Origin: Thermococcus sp. AM4
GTDB taxonomy: Archaea; Methanobacteriota_B; Thermococci; Thermococcales; Thermococcaceae
Length of the DNA: 64,000 bases
Reading direction: 5' to 3'
Assembly: GCF_000151205.2 (NCBI RefSeq)
Contig: NC_016051.1
Coordinates: forward strand, 1,364,001-1,428,000
Shown: in pieces, positions 43,021 to 52,164 of the stretch
How positions within the stretch are numbered: the first letter of the stretch is position 1
How the letters are laid out: each line of letters opens with the position of its first letter
Made by a program: the position numbers and the translations under genes
Notes under the pieces: generated by a model
What the model was told of the DNA's origin: nothing
Database searches by the model: none
What the model saw: only the letters and a program-made list of their open reading frames with translations

Positions 43021-44328
43021 ATGGAGGCAGTTGAAAGGCTCGCGGGAATACTCGAGAGGAGGAACGTGGAGTGGGAGATATACTGGGAGGAGGGAAAGGG
43101 CGTCTCCTTCAGGATCGAGAGGGAGAGAATCGAGAGGGCCCAGTGGAAGTTCTACTCGGGAATAGGGCTGAGGGTGGGCCTTAACGGGAAGGTCGGCTTT
43201 TCCTACTTAACCGGCCTTGAACACGATGAGGAGAGCCTCCTCGGGCTCGTTAAACGGGCCGAAAAGCTCGCCCGGATTGGATCGAGACCATTCAAGGGGT
43301 TTCCTGCCAGGGGAAAATTCCCCCGGGTTGAGGGTCTCTACGACGGGGCCATAGATGCGCTGGATTTCGACGGGGCCCGCGCCCTCGCCGGGGAGTTCGT
43401 GGAGAAGATGAGAGAACTTAAGGGAAACAAGGAAGAGTACACATTGGCCGGTGCGGTGAGCTTCGGCACGTCGAGAGCGGGAATAGCTAACTCCAACGGG
43501 GTTGAGGGAGAAGAGCCGAGAACAGGCCTGGCGATGTGGGCCTACGCGGTAAAGAAGAACGGCAGGAGCGGGAGCGGCTACGCCTCGCAGAGCTACACGA
43601 CGCTGGAGGGAGTGAAGGAGGGCGAGGAGCTCATAAGGAAGGCTATGAGGGAGGCCGATTCAAGCCAGAGGGCGGAGAAGATCGGGGGCTTCACGGGAGA
43701 GGTTCTTCTGGAGCCGCAGGTTGTTGAGGCCCTGGTTTACCTCTTCCTCGAGAACCTCTACGGGGACAGCGTTTACTACTCCCGCTCCCGCTTCTCGATA
43801 GGAGATCTAGGAAAGAAAGTGCTCTCCGAGAACATCTCCATAATCGACGATTCCACGCTCGAATTCTCCCCGGGGAGCTATTCCTTCGACGGAGAGGGAG
43901 TTCCCGGAAGGCGGAAAGAGTTAATTTCGAGGGGTGAGCTGAGGTCGTTCATCCTCGACCACACCTACGGAAGACTGCTCGGCCTTGAGAGCACGGGGAA
44001 CGCGGTCAGGGACTTCAGATCGGTTCCGAGGATCGGGACGGGCAACGTTCTGGTTGAAGAAGGCGGGGAGAACCTCGGGGACTGGAGCGGCGTCGTGGTC
44101 TCAAAGGTCTTCGGAGAGCACACCGCCAACCCCGTGACGGGGGACTTCTCGCTCACCGTTGAGCTCGGCTACGTGGTGAAGAACGGCGAAGTAAGGCCCT
44201 TCAGCGGGAACATGATCTCGGGCAACGTGTTTGAAGCCCTCGGGAAGGTTTCAAGGGTTGGAAAAGAGGCGGAGAGGAGGGGAAGCTTTTACTCGCCGAG
44301 GGTGGTGACGGAGCTGAGGCTGGTTTAG
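43021..44328 (+). CDS. tldE: TldE/PmbA-type subunit
   Basis: Partner of TldD. Shares the overall fold but lacks the HExxxH motif, as expected for TldE, which shapes the cleavage chamber. About 435 residues; conserved SFGTSRAGIANSNGVEGEEP and the C-terminal TGDFSLTVELGYVV. ATG 43021 follows GGTGATAGGA. Convergent to the Usp gene with a 4-base overlap. Confidence 0.94.
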   Translation: MEAVERLAGILERRNVEWEIYWEEGKGVSFRIERERIERAQWKFYSGIGLRVGLNGKVGFSYLTGLEHDEESLLGLVKRAEKLARIGSRPFKGFPARGKFPRVEGLYDGAIDALDFDGARALAGEFVEKMRELKGNKEEYTLAGAVSFGTSRAGIANSNGVEGEEPRTGLAMWAYAVKKNGRSGSGYASQSYTTLEGVKEGEELIRKAMREADSSQRAEKIGGFTGEVLLEPQVVEALVYLFLENLYGDSVYYSRSRFSIGDLGKKVLSENISIIDDSTLEFSPGSYSFDGEGVPGRRKELISRGELRSFILDHTYGRLLGLESTGNAVRDFRSVPRIGTGNVLVEEGGENLGDWSGVVVSKVFGEHTANPVTGDFSLTVELGYVVKNGEVRPFSGNMISGNVFEALGKVSRVGKEAERRGSFYSPRVVTELRLV

Positions 44329-44780
44329 CGGACGATCATGGTCGGAACGGCTATCATTCCCACGACTTCCTCGAGCAGTGACCCTATCCTCGTCTTTCCG
44401 CTCCTTCCGTAGGCGCCCATGACGACGAGGGAGTAGTTACCAGAGTTCGCCTCGCGGAGTATGGTCTCCTTGGCCGAGCCCTCCACGATCCTGAAGGAGC
44501 AGTTAACACCTTCCTCGTGACAGAGCTCCATAAGACCCGTCATGATCGTCCTTATTCCCTTCTTCATCTCCTTCCATATCTCCTCCTCGAAGTGTTCGAC
44601 CTTCTCAAGTCTGTCGCTGAACATGCTGAGGTTGAAGGCCATCGCCCTCGCTTCCCTCCTGTCGAGAACCGAGAAGAGTATGACCTTGCCCCCCCTCTTC
44701 TTGGCTATCGCTATCGCGTGAAGCGCGGCCTTTTGGCTCCACTTGGAGCCGTCTATGAGCACGAGCACCTTTACGCTCAT
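44325..44780 (-). CDS. Universal stress protein (UspA family)
   Basis: UspA-fold protein of about 151 residues: N-terminal VKVLVLIDGS(K)WS and the ATP-binding MGAYGRSGKTRIGS followed by VGMIAVPTMIV. Last gene of a three-gene operon around an ion transporter; Usp proteins often modulate such transporters. ATG 44780 has GGGGGT at suitable distance; ATG 44786 overlaps the upstream stop. Confidence 0.9.
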   Translation of the reverse strand: MSVKVLVLIDGSKWSQKAALHAIAIAKKRGGKVILFSVLDRREARAMAFNLSMFSDRLEKVEHFEEEIWKEMKKGIRTIMTGLMELCHEEGVNCSFRIVEGSAKETILREANSGNYSLVVMGAYGRSGKTRIGSLLEEVVGMIAVPTMIVR

Positions 44781-44782
44781 AT

Positions 44783-46063
44783 TCATACCCCCACGTACCG
44801 GAGCCAGAGCAGCAGAGATCCGAAACCAACGGTGGCGAACATCACGATCAGGCCAACCTTGAGGAAGTCAACGAAGGTTATCCTTATCCCCTCCTTCCCG
44901 GCGATACCGATTACCACGACGTTGGCGCTCGCCCCGATGGCGGTGCCGTTACCGCCGAGACAGGCACCCAGCGAGAGGGCCCACCAGAGGGGATAGGAGT
45001 TGAGGGACGAGCCCATAGCCTTGATGAGCGGTATCATCGTCGCCGTCAGGGGAATGTTGTCGACGATGGCGGAGGAGATGGCCGAGAACCACGTGATAAC
45101 AAAAATGGCCTCGCCAGTGCCGTGAACGTAGCCCATCAGCCACTCGGCGACGTCGTCTATAACGCCCGTCTCCACCAGCGAGCCGACTATGATAAACAGG
45201 CCAATGAAGAAAAAGATCGCCGTCCACTCGACCTTCTCCAGGATCCTGTCCGGTTCCTGGCCGCTCCACATGAGCAGGAACGCGGCACCGCTCAGGGCCA
45301 CCACTGCCGGCTCTATGCCGAGCTTGTCGTGAACGAAGAAGAGCGCCACGACCGACAGGATCACCACAACGGATTTTCTGAAGAGGACCGGATCCTTGAT
45401 GGCCTCCTCCTCGCTGAGCCCCTCTATTATCGAAAGGAGCTTTTGCCTGCGGGAAGGGCTGACGTGGATCTCACTGCGGTAGGCGAGGTAGATTATGGCT
45501 ATAGTGATCAGCAGATCGAGGAAGGCTATAGGGCCCATGTTGAGGAGGAACTCGTTGAAGCTCAGCTTTGCGGCCGAGCCTATCATTATGTTCGGGGGAT
45601 CGCCGATCAGAGTTGCTGTTCCGCCGATGTTCGAGGCAAAGACCTCGGAGAGGAGAAACGGAACGGGATCTACTTTCATGAGGCGGGTTATGTAGATGAG
45701 CATTGGGGTAAGCAGGAGCACCGTTGTAACGTTGTCGAGGATGGAACTGACCAGTGCGGTAACCACGGAAAAGAGCAGAAGGACCCGCATGGGGCTTCCC
45801 CTTGCCAGTTTGGCAGTTTTTATGGCTATGTACTCAAAGAGACCGCTCTCCTTCGCGGTGTTCACAACTATCATCATTCCGATGAGCAGGAAGAGGGTGT
45901 CCAGATCGAGGTAAACGGGGAGCTTATCCCAAGGCAGAACGCGGAAGAGCAGGATTATGGCCGCACCGAAGAGGGCCGCGACTGTCCTGTGGACCTTCTC
46001 ACTTATTATGAGGGCGTAGGTAAAGAGGAACACTGCAACCGCTATTATAAGCGCTGGATCCAT
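44783..46063 (-). CDS. ArsB/P-type anion or Na+/H+ transporter
   Basis: 426 residues, about eleven spans, of the ion transporter superfamily (ArsB/NhaD/P-protein). Hallmarks: LDNVTTVLLLTP in the first half and SAIVDNIPLTATMIP in the second, each in a re-entrant region, and GGTATLIGDPPNIMIG. Substrate cannot be told from sequence; no arsR or arsenate genes are near. The two flanking Usp-like genes in one operon suggest nucleotide-linked control (inference). Confidence 0.88.
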   Translation of the reverse strand: MDPALIIAVAVFLFTYALIISEKVHRTVAALFGAAIILLFRVLPWDKLPVYLDLDTLFLLIGMMIVVNTAKESGLFEYIAIKTAKLARGSPMRVLLLFSVVTALVSSILDNVTTVLLLTPMLIYITRLMKVDPVPFLLSEVFASNIGGTATLIGDPPNIMIGSAAKLSFNEFLLNMGPIAFLDLLITIAIIYLAYRSEIHVSPSRRQKLLSIIEGLSEEEAIKDPVLFRKSVVVILSVVALFFVHDKLGIEPAVVALSGAAFLLMWSGQEPDRILEKVEWTAIFFFIGLFIIVGSLVETGVIDDVAEWLMGYVHGTGEAIFVITWFSAISSAIVDNIPLTATMIPLIKAMGSSLNSYPLWWALSLGACLGGNGTAIGASANVVVIGIAGKEGIRITFVDFLKVGLIVMFATVGFGSLLLWLRYVGV

Positions 46064-46077
46064 TACGACACCTCCGC

Positions 46078-46629
46078 TCAGTAGACGATGACGGGCTCAT
46101 CGATGTGCTGGATGATTTTAAAGACTATCGGACTCATGGGAGAGGTTTTGCTCGGCTCGGAGCCGAAGCAGCGGGAGATCACCAGCAGGTCGAACCTTCC
46201 GGTGGACATGAGCTCTATGACGTCGTCGCTCTTGCTCCCGATTATGTGGTCGGTCTCGACGGAGAGGCTCAGCTCCTCAAGTTGTGGCGCAAGGCTGCGG
46301 AGCGTTTCGCCGGCGAAGCGAACCTTCTCCTCCCTTAGCTTCTCCGCTTCCTCCTTGCCGAGGGTCTGCTCTATGAGGCGGAGCGTCCTCTCCTCGGAGA
46401 TGTAGAGCAGGTGAACCGTTGCCCCGGCGTACGCCCTAAGGGCCTCGAAGAGCTCCCCGGGAACCTTCAGGGAGAACCTGTCCACGGGGAACAGGATGGA
46501 CTTGACCTCGGGAAGGACGAGCTCCTCCGGGAGGAGAAGGAACTCACGGTAGCGCTTGGCTATCTGCTCGTAGCGATCTTCCGCGATGTACTTGAACTTC
46601 CGGGAGATTATGCGGTTGAGCACCTCCAT
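46078..46629 (-). CDS. Usp-like protein upstream of the ion transporter
   Basis: About 183 residues. A helical N-terminus (ISRKFKYIAEDRYEQIAKRY) is followed by a UspA-like domain (VKSILFPVDRFS ... DLLVISRCFGSEPSKTSPMS ... HIDEPVIVY). The glycine-rich ATP loop is altered (no G-x2-G-x9-G-S/T), so it may not bind ATP. ATG 46629 follows GGATGAT. First gene of the operon, 14 bases before the transporter. Confidence 0.8.
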   Translation of the reverse strand: MEVLNRIISRKFKYIAEDRYEQIAKRYREFLLLPEELVLPEVKSILFPVDRFSLKVPGELFEALRAYAGATVHLLYISEERTLRLIEQTLGKEEAEKLREEKVRFAGETLRSLAPQLEELSLSVETDHIIGSKSDDVIELMSTGRFDLLVISRCFGSEPSKTSPMSPIVFKIIQHIDEPVIVY

Positions 46630-46700
46630 GGGCATCATCCAGATTCCAGAAAAGGCGAGGCCGATTTAAGGGTTTCTAAAAAATTTGGTGAACCGAAATC

Positions 46701-46709
46701 CATTTAACC
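46701..46709 (+). promoter_or_regulatory. TATA box of the secreted protease gene
   Basis: CATTTAACC with a purine-rich AACCGAAAT BRE ahead, about 36 bases before ATG 46741; GGTGGTGGGT is the ribosome site. Confidence 0.5.
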
Positions 46710-46740
46710 AGTCTATCAAGATCCAGATCGGTGGTGGGTA

Positions 46741-48657
46741 ATGAAAAAAACGTACGCCCTAGCGGCAGTACTGTTGCTCTTCTTCTCGATACTGCCGACG
46801 GCATCGGCCCAGTGCCCCTGTGAGGGACACACCGTTGTTCTCAAGGCGCCAGCGGTCTCAAGAACCCCTGACGGCAGGCTCGTTGGAGTCGCCACCAAGT
46901 TCGTCATAACCGTCGCCCCTGGCAGCGGACACGTGTACCTTGAGACGTGGCCCCTGGCGGAGGTTGACATGCAGGCGAGCGCGAGGCTGGCCACCCAGAT
47001 AGCCGGCGAGGTGACGGGCAAGGACATGAGCAAGTACGACGTCTTCATCCAGGTCAGGGCGGACTCACCGATCATAGGCGGCCCCTCAGCGGGTGGAACA
47101 ATGACAGTTGGAATAATAGCGGCCCTCGAAGGCTGGAAGGTCAGGGACGACGTGATGATGACCGGGATGATAAACCCGGATGGAACGATAGGGCCCGTCG
47201 GCGGAATCCTCGAGAAGGCCGCGGCGGCCGCGTCCGTTGGAGCAAAGCTGTTCCTCATTCCAGAGGGCCAGAGGATACAGATAGTCCAGGAGAACCAGCA
47301 GAGGAACATCGGAGGGATAATCCAGATCACAACGACAACGAAAAAGGTTGACGTTGCCCAGTACGCCAAGGAGCGCTGGGGCCTTGAGGTCAAGGAGGTA
47401 AGCGACATCTACGACGCCGTCTACTACTTCACCGGCCACAGGCTGCCCAAGCCCCAGGTGCCGCCCAACATCAGAATAGACACCTCCTTCCTCAAGAACG
47501 ACGCCGAGAAGGACTACGCCAACACTACCAACTACTACGAGAGCGTTCTCGAGAAGCTCAAGAAGAGCAACGTCGATTACGAAACCTACGTAACCCTGAA
47601 GGAGGCCCTCGATCAGGCAAAGGGCATACTGAACTCCTCGAAAGAGGCCCTGGACGAGGGAATGTACTATACGGCTTTAAGCAAGGACTTCCAGGCGAGG
47701 ATCGTCATAAGGCACGTCGACTGGTACATGAACGTTCAGAGCGTCCAGGACGTATCGGACCTCCTGAGCCGCGTGAACGCGTACATCAACGGGACCGAAA
47801 GGTACGTCTCGGGAATGGAGATAAGGGGCATGACGATGCTCCAAGCGATAGCGGCGGCAGAGGAGAGAGTCGAGCAGGCCAAGGACATACTCCAAGATGC
47901 ATGGAAGGACTTCTACAACGGTGACTACTGGGACGCCGTCGGAAACGCGGCCTACGCCTACGAGAGGGCCGACACCGCTCGCTTCTGGGCATCCCTGGGG
48001 GAGCGCTTCGCCAAGGGAAGGGTGATCCAGAGGGAAGAGCTCAAGGACACCGCCAGAAACTACATCGACGAGTCCAGCCTGATAGCGACTTACATTGAAT
48101 CCATGTACGGAAACGTCGTCGGCAGCTCGCTCAGTGACACGATTCAGAAGGCGGAGGAGTACTACGACGACGGAAAATACTCGGCGGCGATATTCACGGC
48201 GATGGAGGCCAGGGTGAGGGGCGAGGTGTTCCTTGACACCCTGGGCATAGACAACGTCACTGTACTGAGGGACAAGCTGGAGCAGATGAAAGAGGCCGCC
48301 AGAACGGCCATCGGGCTGGCCCAGATGAAGGGAATAAAACCCCTCCTAGCTATGGCCTACTATGAGTTCGCCGAGAGCTATGAAAAGGGCAACGGCATAG
48401 AAGACATCCAGAACGCAATGATATTCTACCAGTACGCGAGGGAAAGCGCCGGCGTCTTCCTGCTGAAGATGAACCCGGGCAACGTTACGTGGACCAACCC
48501 CCTGGGAACCGAAACCGTGCCCCCGACCACCTCAACTACCACCGGAACGAAAGCAACCAGCACGACCCCAAGCACCGGCGTCGGAATAACCTCCGTCTGT
48601 GGACCTGGAATAATAGCGCTCTTCGCCCTTCTACCCCTGCTCAGGAGGAGAAGATGA
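46741..48657 (+). CDS. Secreted Lon-type (S16) serine protease with CGP-CTERM anchor
   Basis: 638 residues. Signal peptide 1-23 (ALAAVLLLFFSILPTASAQ). Residues about 30-230 form a Lon proteolytic domain: catalytic Ser in GGPSAGGTM (about 117) and Lys in GILEKAAAAASVGAKLFLIP (about 158). No AAA domain, so it is an ATP-independent archaeal S16 type (COG1750). The long helical region after it has Tyr-rich TPR-like repeats (VDYETYVTL, YYDDGKYSAAIFTAMEARV). A Thr/Ser-rich stalk leads to CGPGIIALFALLPLLRRRR, the CGP-CTERM sorting signal of Thermococcales. The 3' end overlaps the next, convergent gene by 27 bases. Confidence 0.92.
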   Translation: MKKTYALAAVLLLFFSILPTASAQCPCEGHTVVLKAPAVSRTPDGRLVGVATKFVITVAPGSGHVYLETWPLAEVDMQASARLATQIAGEVTGKDMSKYDVFIQVRADSPIIGGPSAGGTMTVGIIAALEGWKVRDDVMMTGMINPDGTIGPVGGILEKAAAAASVGAKLFLIPEGQRIQIVQENQQRNIGGIIQITTTTKKVDVAQYAKERWGLEVKEVSDIYDAVYYFTGHRLPKPQVPPNIRIDTSFLKNDAEKDYANTTNYYESVLEKLKKSNVDYETYVTLKEALDQAKGILNSSKEALDEGMYYTALSKDFQARIVIRHVDWYMNVQSVQDVSDLLSRVNAYINGTERYVSGMEIRGMTMLQAIAAAEERVEQAKDILQDAWKDFYNGDYWDAVGNAAYAYERADTARFWASLGERFAKGRVIQREELKDTARNYIDESSLIATYIESMYGNVVGSSLSDTIQKAEEYYDDGKYSAAIFTAMEARVRGEVFLDTLGIDNVTVLRDKLEQMKEAARTAIGLAQMKGIKPLLAMAYYEFAESYEKGNGIEDIQNAMIFYQYARESAGVFLLKMNPGNVTWTNPLGTETVPPTTSTTTGTKATSTTPSTGVGITSVCGPGIIALFALLPLLRRRR

Positions 48658-49917
48658 GGGGAGCTCTCCAACTCCCCTCCTTTTGAGCAATTTTACCTCC
48701 CAATCGGCGAGGCTGGGACAGATGGTGCAGCCGAGCCTGTAAAAACCCTCGTAGTAGAGCGGGTGCAGTTTAAAGCCCCTCATGAGGACGAAGAGCTGAA
48801 CCATGAAGCCGCTCCAGAACTTAATCGGCATGATCTCGATGAACGTCCCGAAGTCCGTTTTCCTCTCAACCACCGGTGGCTTAAGCCGTCTCCTTGCGCT
48901 CTCCCCGTCCCTGTCCCCGACGAGGAGAACCGGCTTTTCAAACTCCGAAACGACCGAGTAGAGGGCTTCGACCTTCTTCCTCGTGCACCAGCGGTTCTGG
49001 TGAGTCGGCATGCCGTATTTCTCAATGGGCATCGGAACGTCGACGCGGACGAGTTCAACGCCGAGCCTTTTCGCAAGTTTCTCAACGTATTCGTCCGTCC
49101 CGGGCATCTCGTACTCCATCCTGACGTAGACCGCCGTAACCTCGTCGAAAACGTCCTTCGCTAAAATAAGTGTGGCCGTTGAGTCCTTCCCCCCGCTCCA
49201 TGGAACGACGATGTCGTAGTCCTCAAAAGCCCTGAGAAAAGCCTTCGATGCGCTGGCAAAGGCCTCTATGTATTCCCTGTTGGCGGAGATGAGCGAGTCG
49301 AGTGAGACGTCCTCGGTGCAGGGGCACTTCCAGAGGACCTCGGTCGGAAAGCCGAGCTTCTTGCTAACCTCGGCCACCTTGTTCTGGCCGGAGTAATAGA
49401 CCTCCTGGTTCATAGTCTTCCTCAGGACGAGCGAGTTCTCGCCGAGCTCGACGTCGAGGAGCGAGCGCATGGCCCTTCTGAAGCCGTCGCCAAGGGCGAG
49501 GTAGATGTCGTAGTCCGGGTTAATTTCGAGGCCGAAGGGGTTCTCGGGGTTGAGGGCGTAAGTGCCATTCCACTCGATGCCGAGGCGAAAGCGGGCCTTT
49601 ATCTCCTCGATGTGGGCGTAGAGCTCGTCAACGCGCATGTTCCTAACGCGCTTCGTCCTCAGAACCCTCGCGTAGAAGGGCTTTCCGTACTCCCTCAGAA
49701 CCGGCAAAAGCTCCTCCATGAGGTCTTTCTCTTTCTCGCCGAGGAGGAGAACCGGGATGTAGGGCCCCTCAAGGACTCTCTCAAGGTTCTCAAGGACTTC
49801 CTCCTTGGTTCTCCCTCCGCCAAGGCTCTCAACCCTCAGGAAGCCCCCGTAGTTCCTCTCGTTTATGTAGCTTAGAGCCTTCGCGTCCTTCCTTGCCCTC
49901 GCTATGAGCGCGAACAT
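48631..49917 (-). CDS. PAPS reductase-like PP-loop protein
   Basis: 428 residues. The central PP-loop WSGGKDSTATLILAKD (about 241-256) and downstream WCTRKKVEALY, MPIKFWS match the PAPS reductase/ATP pyrophosphatase family; extra Cys pairs (KCPCTED and a C-terminal LGCTICPSLADWE) suggest an Fe-S cluster or zinc. Archaeal relatives are of unknown function and may act in sulfur transfer or RNA thiolation. A TATA box at about 49939-49949 predicts a leaderless transcript starting at ATG 49917. Confidence 0.82.
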   Translation of the reverse strand: MFALIARARKDAKALSYINERNYGGFLRVESLGGGRTKEEVLENLERVLEGPYIPVLLLGEKEKDLMEELLPVLREYGKPFYARVLRTKRVRNMRVDELYAHIEEIKARFRLGIEWNGTYALNPENPFGLEINPDYDIYLALGDGFRRAMRSLLDVELGENSLVLRKTMNQEVYYSGQNKVAEVSKKLGFPTEVLWKCPCTEDVSLDSLISANREYIEAFASASKAFLRAFEDYDIVVPWSGGKDSTATLILAKDVFDEVTAVYVRMEYEMPGTDEYVEKLAKRLGVELVRVDVPMPIEKYGMPTHQNRWCTRKKVEALYSVVSEFEKPVLLVGDRDGESARRRLKPPVVERKTDFGTFIEIMPIKFWSGFMVQLFVLMRGFKLHPLYYEGFYRLGCTICPSLADWEVKLLKRRGVGELPSSSPPEQG

Positions 49918-49954
49918 GGAAGGGGTTAAAAGGCCTGACTTAAAAGTCTTCGCG

Positions 49955-50008
49955 CCGATGACGATAACTCCCTGCCCTGAGCCGTGATGAGACCGGCTTT
50001 ACCGAGGC
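49955..50008 (+). ncRNA. Candidate C/D-box sRNA
   Basis: Order of elements: CCGATGA (C-like, 49955-49961), 15-nt spacer, CTGA (D', 49977-49980), GCC, GTGATGA (C', 49984-49990), 11-nt spacer, CCGA (D-like, 50002-50005), GGC. The 3-nt D'-C' spacing and guide-length spacers suit archaeal C/D RNAs; GCC/GGC could close a kink-turn stem. GGTTAAAAGG (49924-49933) would be a TATA box at the right distance. Outer boxes are imperfect. Its end overlaps the stop of the methyltransferase gene on the other strand. The same layout recurs at 62318. Confidence 0.45.
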
Positions 50009-50601
50009 TTCCGCGCGACGATTAAACGGACGATTCCGCGGTAATAGCGCTCCTCGCGCTCGATTTCAAAGTAGTTACGAACGAGCTTATGTGTCTCCCT
50101 GAGAGGGTCGTCATCGAGAAGCAACCTCAATGGCAACTTCAGGGGGAGGAGAAAGAGGTAGTTGAGCAAAATCGAGTCGCTCTTCGTGTGCTCGAGGAAA
50201 ACCGCCCTTCCTCCGGGCTTCAGGACGCGGAGGACTTCCATCATTCCTTTCTCGGGATTCGGGACGGTGCAGAAGACGAAGGAGCTCAGAACGGTGTCAA
50301 AACTGTTATCCGGGAAAGGAAGTTCCTCAACGTCGGCAACCTCGAAACAGGCGTTCAGGTTAAGCTTTCTGGCTTTTTCCCGGGCGATTTCAAGGGCCTC
50401 GGGAACGGCATCGACGGCGCAGAGCTCAACGTCCTTCGGGTAATACCTGAGCGTCTTTCCAACGCCAACGCCGACCTCAAGGGTCTTTCCCCTGACAAAG
50501 GAAACCGCCCTCTCGCGCAGGGGGCAGAAGAACCTGTCGAGGGGTTTCTCAAGGGTCTCGTAGTGCCGGGCAATGCGAGAATACTTCTCCCTGAACGACA
50601 T
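49999..50601 (-). CDS. Class I SAM-dependent methyltransferase
   Basis: 200 residues, UbiE/Methyltransf_11-like Rossmann fold: motif I LEVGVGVGKTLRYY (about 41-54), motif II AVDAVPEA, motif III VADVEELPFPDNSFDTVLSSFV. No substrate-specific domain. Starts ATG 50601. Substrate unknown. Confidence 0.85.
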   Translation of the reverse strand: MSFREKYSRIARHYETLEKPLDRFFCPLRERAVSFVRGKTLEVGVGVGKTLRYYPKDVELCAVDAVPEALEIAREKARKLNLNACFEVADVEELPFPDNSFDTVLSSFVFCTVPNPEKGMMEVLRVLKPGGRAVFLEHTKSDSILLNYLFLLPLKLPLRLLLDDDPLRETHKLVRNYFEIEREERYYRGIVRLIVARKPR

Positions 50602-50659
50602 GGCCTAACTTGGGAAGAGCTTTTAAAAAGTTGAACCCAAAGCCGGGCGGTGAGAGAGC

Positions 50660-51298
50660 ATGCCGTACCTCGTCATAGAGCACCTCGAGGAGATAAGCGA
50701 CTGGCTGTGGCTGGAGTACAAGCACGTGAGCGAGTGGTGGAAGGATAGGCTGATTTTCACCAACGTCCTGCCGGAGGAGAGGGAAAAACTCGCGAAGCTC
50801 GGGAGCGTCATAGGTGAAAGCGTCACGAAGTTCCCCTTTGACCGCTCGAAAATCATAGTCCTCGACCTTCAGGCGGAGGAAGAGCTGAAGCCGGAAGATA
50901 TCGAGGAGGATACGATAATAGTCGTCGGCGGAATCCTCGGCGATGCCGTTCCGAGGGGAAGGACCAAGGAGTTCATAACGTCGAAGATGGAAGGCGTTAA
51001 GGTCAGGCACATCGGAAAACCCCAGTTCTCGATTGACGGAGCAAGCATAGTGGCTAGGCTAATCGCGGATGGCAGGAGGCTGGAGGAGATTGAGTACGAG
51101 GAGAACCCGACGATAAGGCTCGACGAGTTCAGCGAGATAACGCTCCACTACGCGATTCCGAAGCTGGAAGGAAAGCTTTTGCTCACGCCGGGCCTCATTG
51201 AGCTCCAGAAGAGAAACCTGGGCTTCACTGAGGAGGACGAGGAAATAAGCGATGAGGAGCTAATTGAGTTCTTCGAGGGAAAGCGGGAGCTTGCTTAA
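50660..51298 (+). CDS. SPOUT methyltransferase of the Sfm1/DUF431 family
   Basis: 212 residues. YLVIEHLEEISDWLWLEYKHVSEW at the N-terminus and GGILGDAVPRGRTKEF (trefoil-knot SAM site) match DUF431. Yeast Sfm1 of this family methylates an arginine of ribosomal protein S3; other members were predicted to act on RNA. So a ribosome-linked SAM methyltransferase is likely, the target being open. ATG 50660 follows GGCGGTGAGAG; divergent from the other methyltransferase gene, with TTTTAAAAAG between. Confidence 0.8.
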   Translation: MPYLVIEHLEEISDWLWLEYKHVSEWWKDRLIFTNVLPEEREKLAKLGSVIGESVTKFPFDRSKIIVLDLQAEEELKPEDIEEDTIIVVGGILGDAVPRGRTKEFITSKMEGVKVRHIGKPQFSIDGASIVARLIADGRRLEEIEYEENPTIRLDEFSEITLHYAIPKLEGKLLLTPGLIELQKRNLGFTEEDEEISDEELIEFFEGKRELA

Positions 51299-51457
51299 TT
51301 AGCCACAAACTTTATCTAGGAGGATGGCAGCGCCTATGAATCGTCCAACCAAGCAATCTCCGATATCAGCCCTCCGGATATAATCTCTAAAACACGGCTC
51401 GGCCATTTCCCTCCTCCCGGAGGGTAAAATATAGGGCTCCTCAAGAGCAGAAAAGCT
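51299..51457. other. Gap between convergent genes
   Basis: No open frame of note. It holds a short hairpin (CCCTCCTCCCGGAGGG, 51411-51424 area) that could end transcripts of the HEPN/MNT pair, and AT-rich stretches near 51381 and 51427. Confidence 0.4.
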
Positions 51458-51772
51458 CTAAAGAACCACGCCCTCCCTCAGGGCCTCCCTGACGATACCG
51501 AGGTTTTTCTTTTTTCTCTCAAACTCCTCCGGAGTGTAGCAGAGGATCTCAAAATCTCCCACGATCCCGGCATCCCAGAGGATCCTCAAAACCTCGCTCG
51601 ACCTTCTGGTGAAGTGCTTTCCCCTGAAGGCCTTGGAGACCACGATGATGTCGTAGTCACTGTCCTTAAGGTAGTCCCCCCTTATCCGGGAGCCAAAGAA
51701 AACCACCCTAGCATCGGGGTAGCGCCGCTTTATAACCTCGGCAATTCTCAGAGCCCAAGCTTTTCCCTGCAA
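51458..51772 (-). CDS. MNT-type nucleotidyltransferase, partner of HEPN
   Basis: About 104 residues with the minimal nucleotidyltransferase motif FFGSRIRGDYLKDSDYDIIVVS. TTG start at 51772, overlapping the end of the HEPN gene by 25 bases. Forms a HEPN/MNT pair of a different type from that at 2348-2978. Toxin-antitoxin role is inferred from the arrangement. Confidence 0.84.
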   Translation of the reverse strand: MQGKAWALRIAEVIKRRYPDARVVFFGSRIRGDYLKDSDYDIIVVSKAFRGKHFTRRSSEVLRILWDAGIVGDFEILCYTPEEFERKKKNLGIVREALREGVVL

Positions 51773-52140
51773 AACTCGATCACCCTCTTAGCTTTTTCAA
51801 GGTGCTCGACCGCCATTCTCCTGTTGTATATCCTCGCCGGAACCTCGTTCGCGGCGTCGGGATACCTCGTGACTATGTACTCCGGATTCAGGTCAAGGAC
51901 CGCGTCGATGATGTCCTCGTCTTCGATGCCGAGCTCCTTGGAAAGCCTCAGCAGACTGTGAGTTTTGGGAGGAAACTCCCTCTTGACCTCAATATAGAGG
52001 GCCTTCAGGGCCTTCTCAGCGGCCTGCTGGGAAAAGAACACGCTCGCGTAGTATCTCTTCACATCAATGAGTGCTTCAGCCGTTTTAAGGTCTTCCAGCG
52101 CTTGCTCCCATAGGAGACGTGCCTCATTTCTCATGGCCAT
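51748..52140 (-). CDS. HEPN-domain protein
   Basis: 130 residues, helical bundle with the HEPN outline: LWEQALEDLKTAEALIDVKRYYASVFFSQQ, then AAEKALKALYI and KTHSLLRLSKEL. The classic R-x4-6-H RNase motif is not clear, so it may be a non-catalytic HEPN of the small-substrate-binding kind. An ATG at 52134 is an equal start. First gene of the pair. Confidence 0.82.
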   Translation of the reverse strand: MAMRNEARLLWEQALEDLKTAEALIDVKRYYASVFFSQQAAEKALKALYIEVKREFPPKTHSLLRLSKELGIEDEDIIDAVLDLNPEYIVTRYPDAANEVPARIYNRRMAVEHLEKAKRVIEFCREKLGL

Positions 52141-52164
52141 CGAAGTTATTTGCTCGGAGATGAT

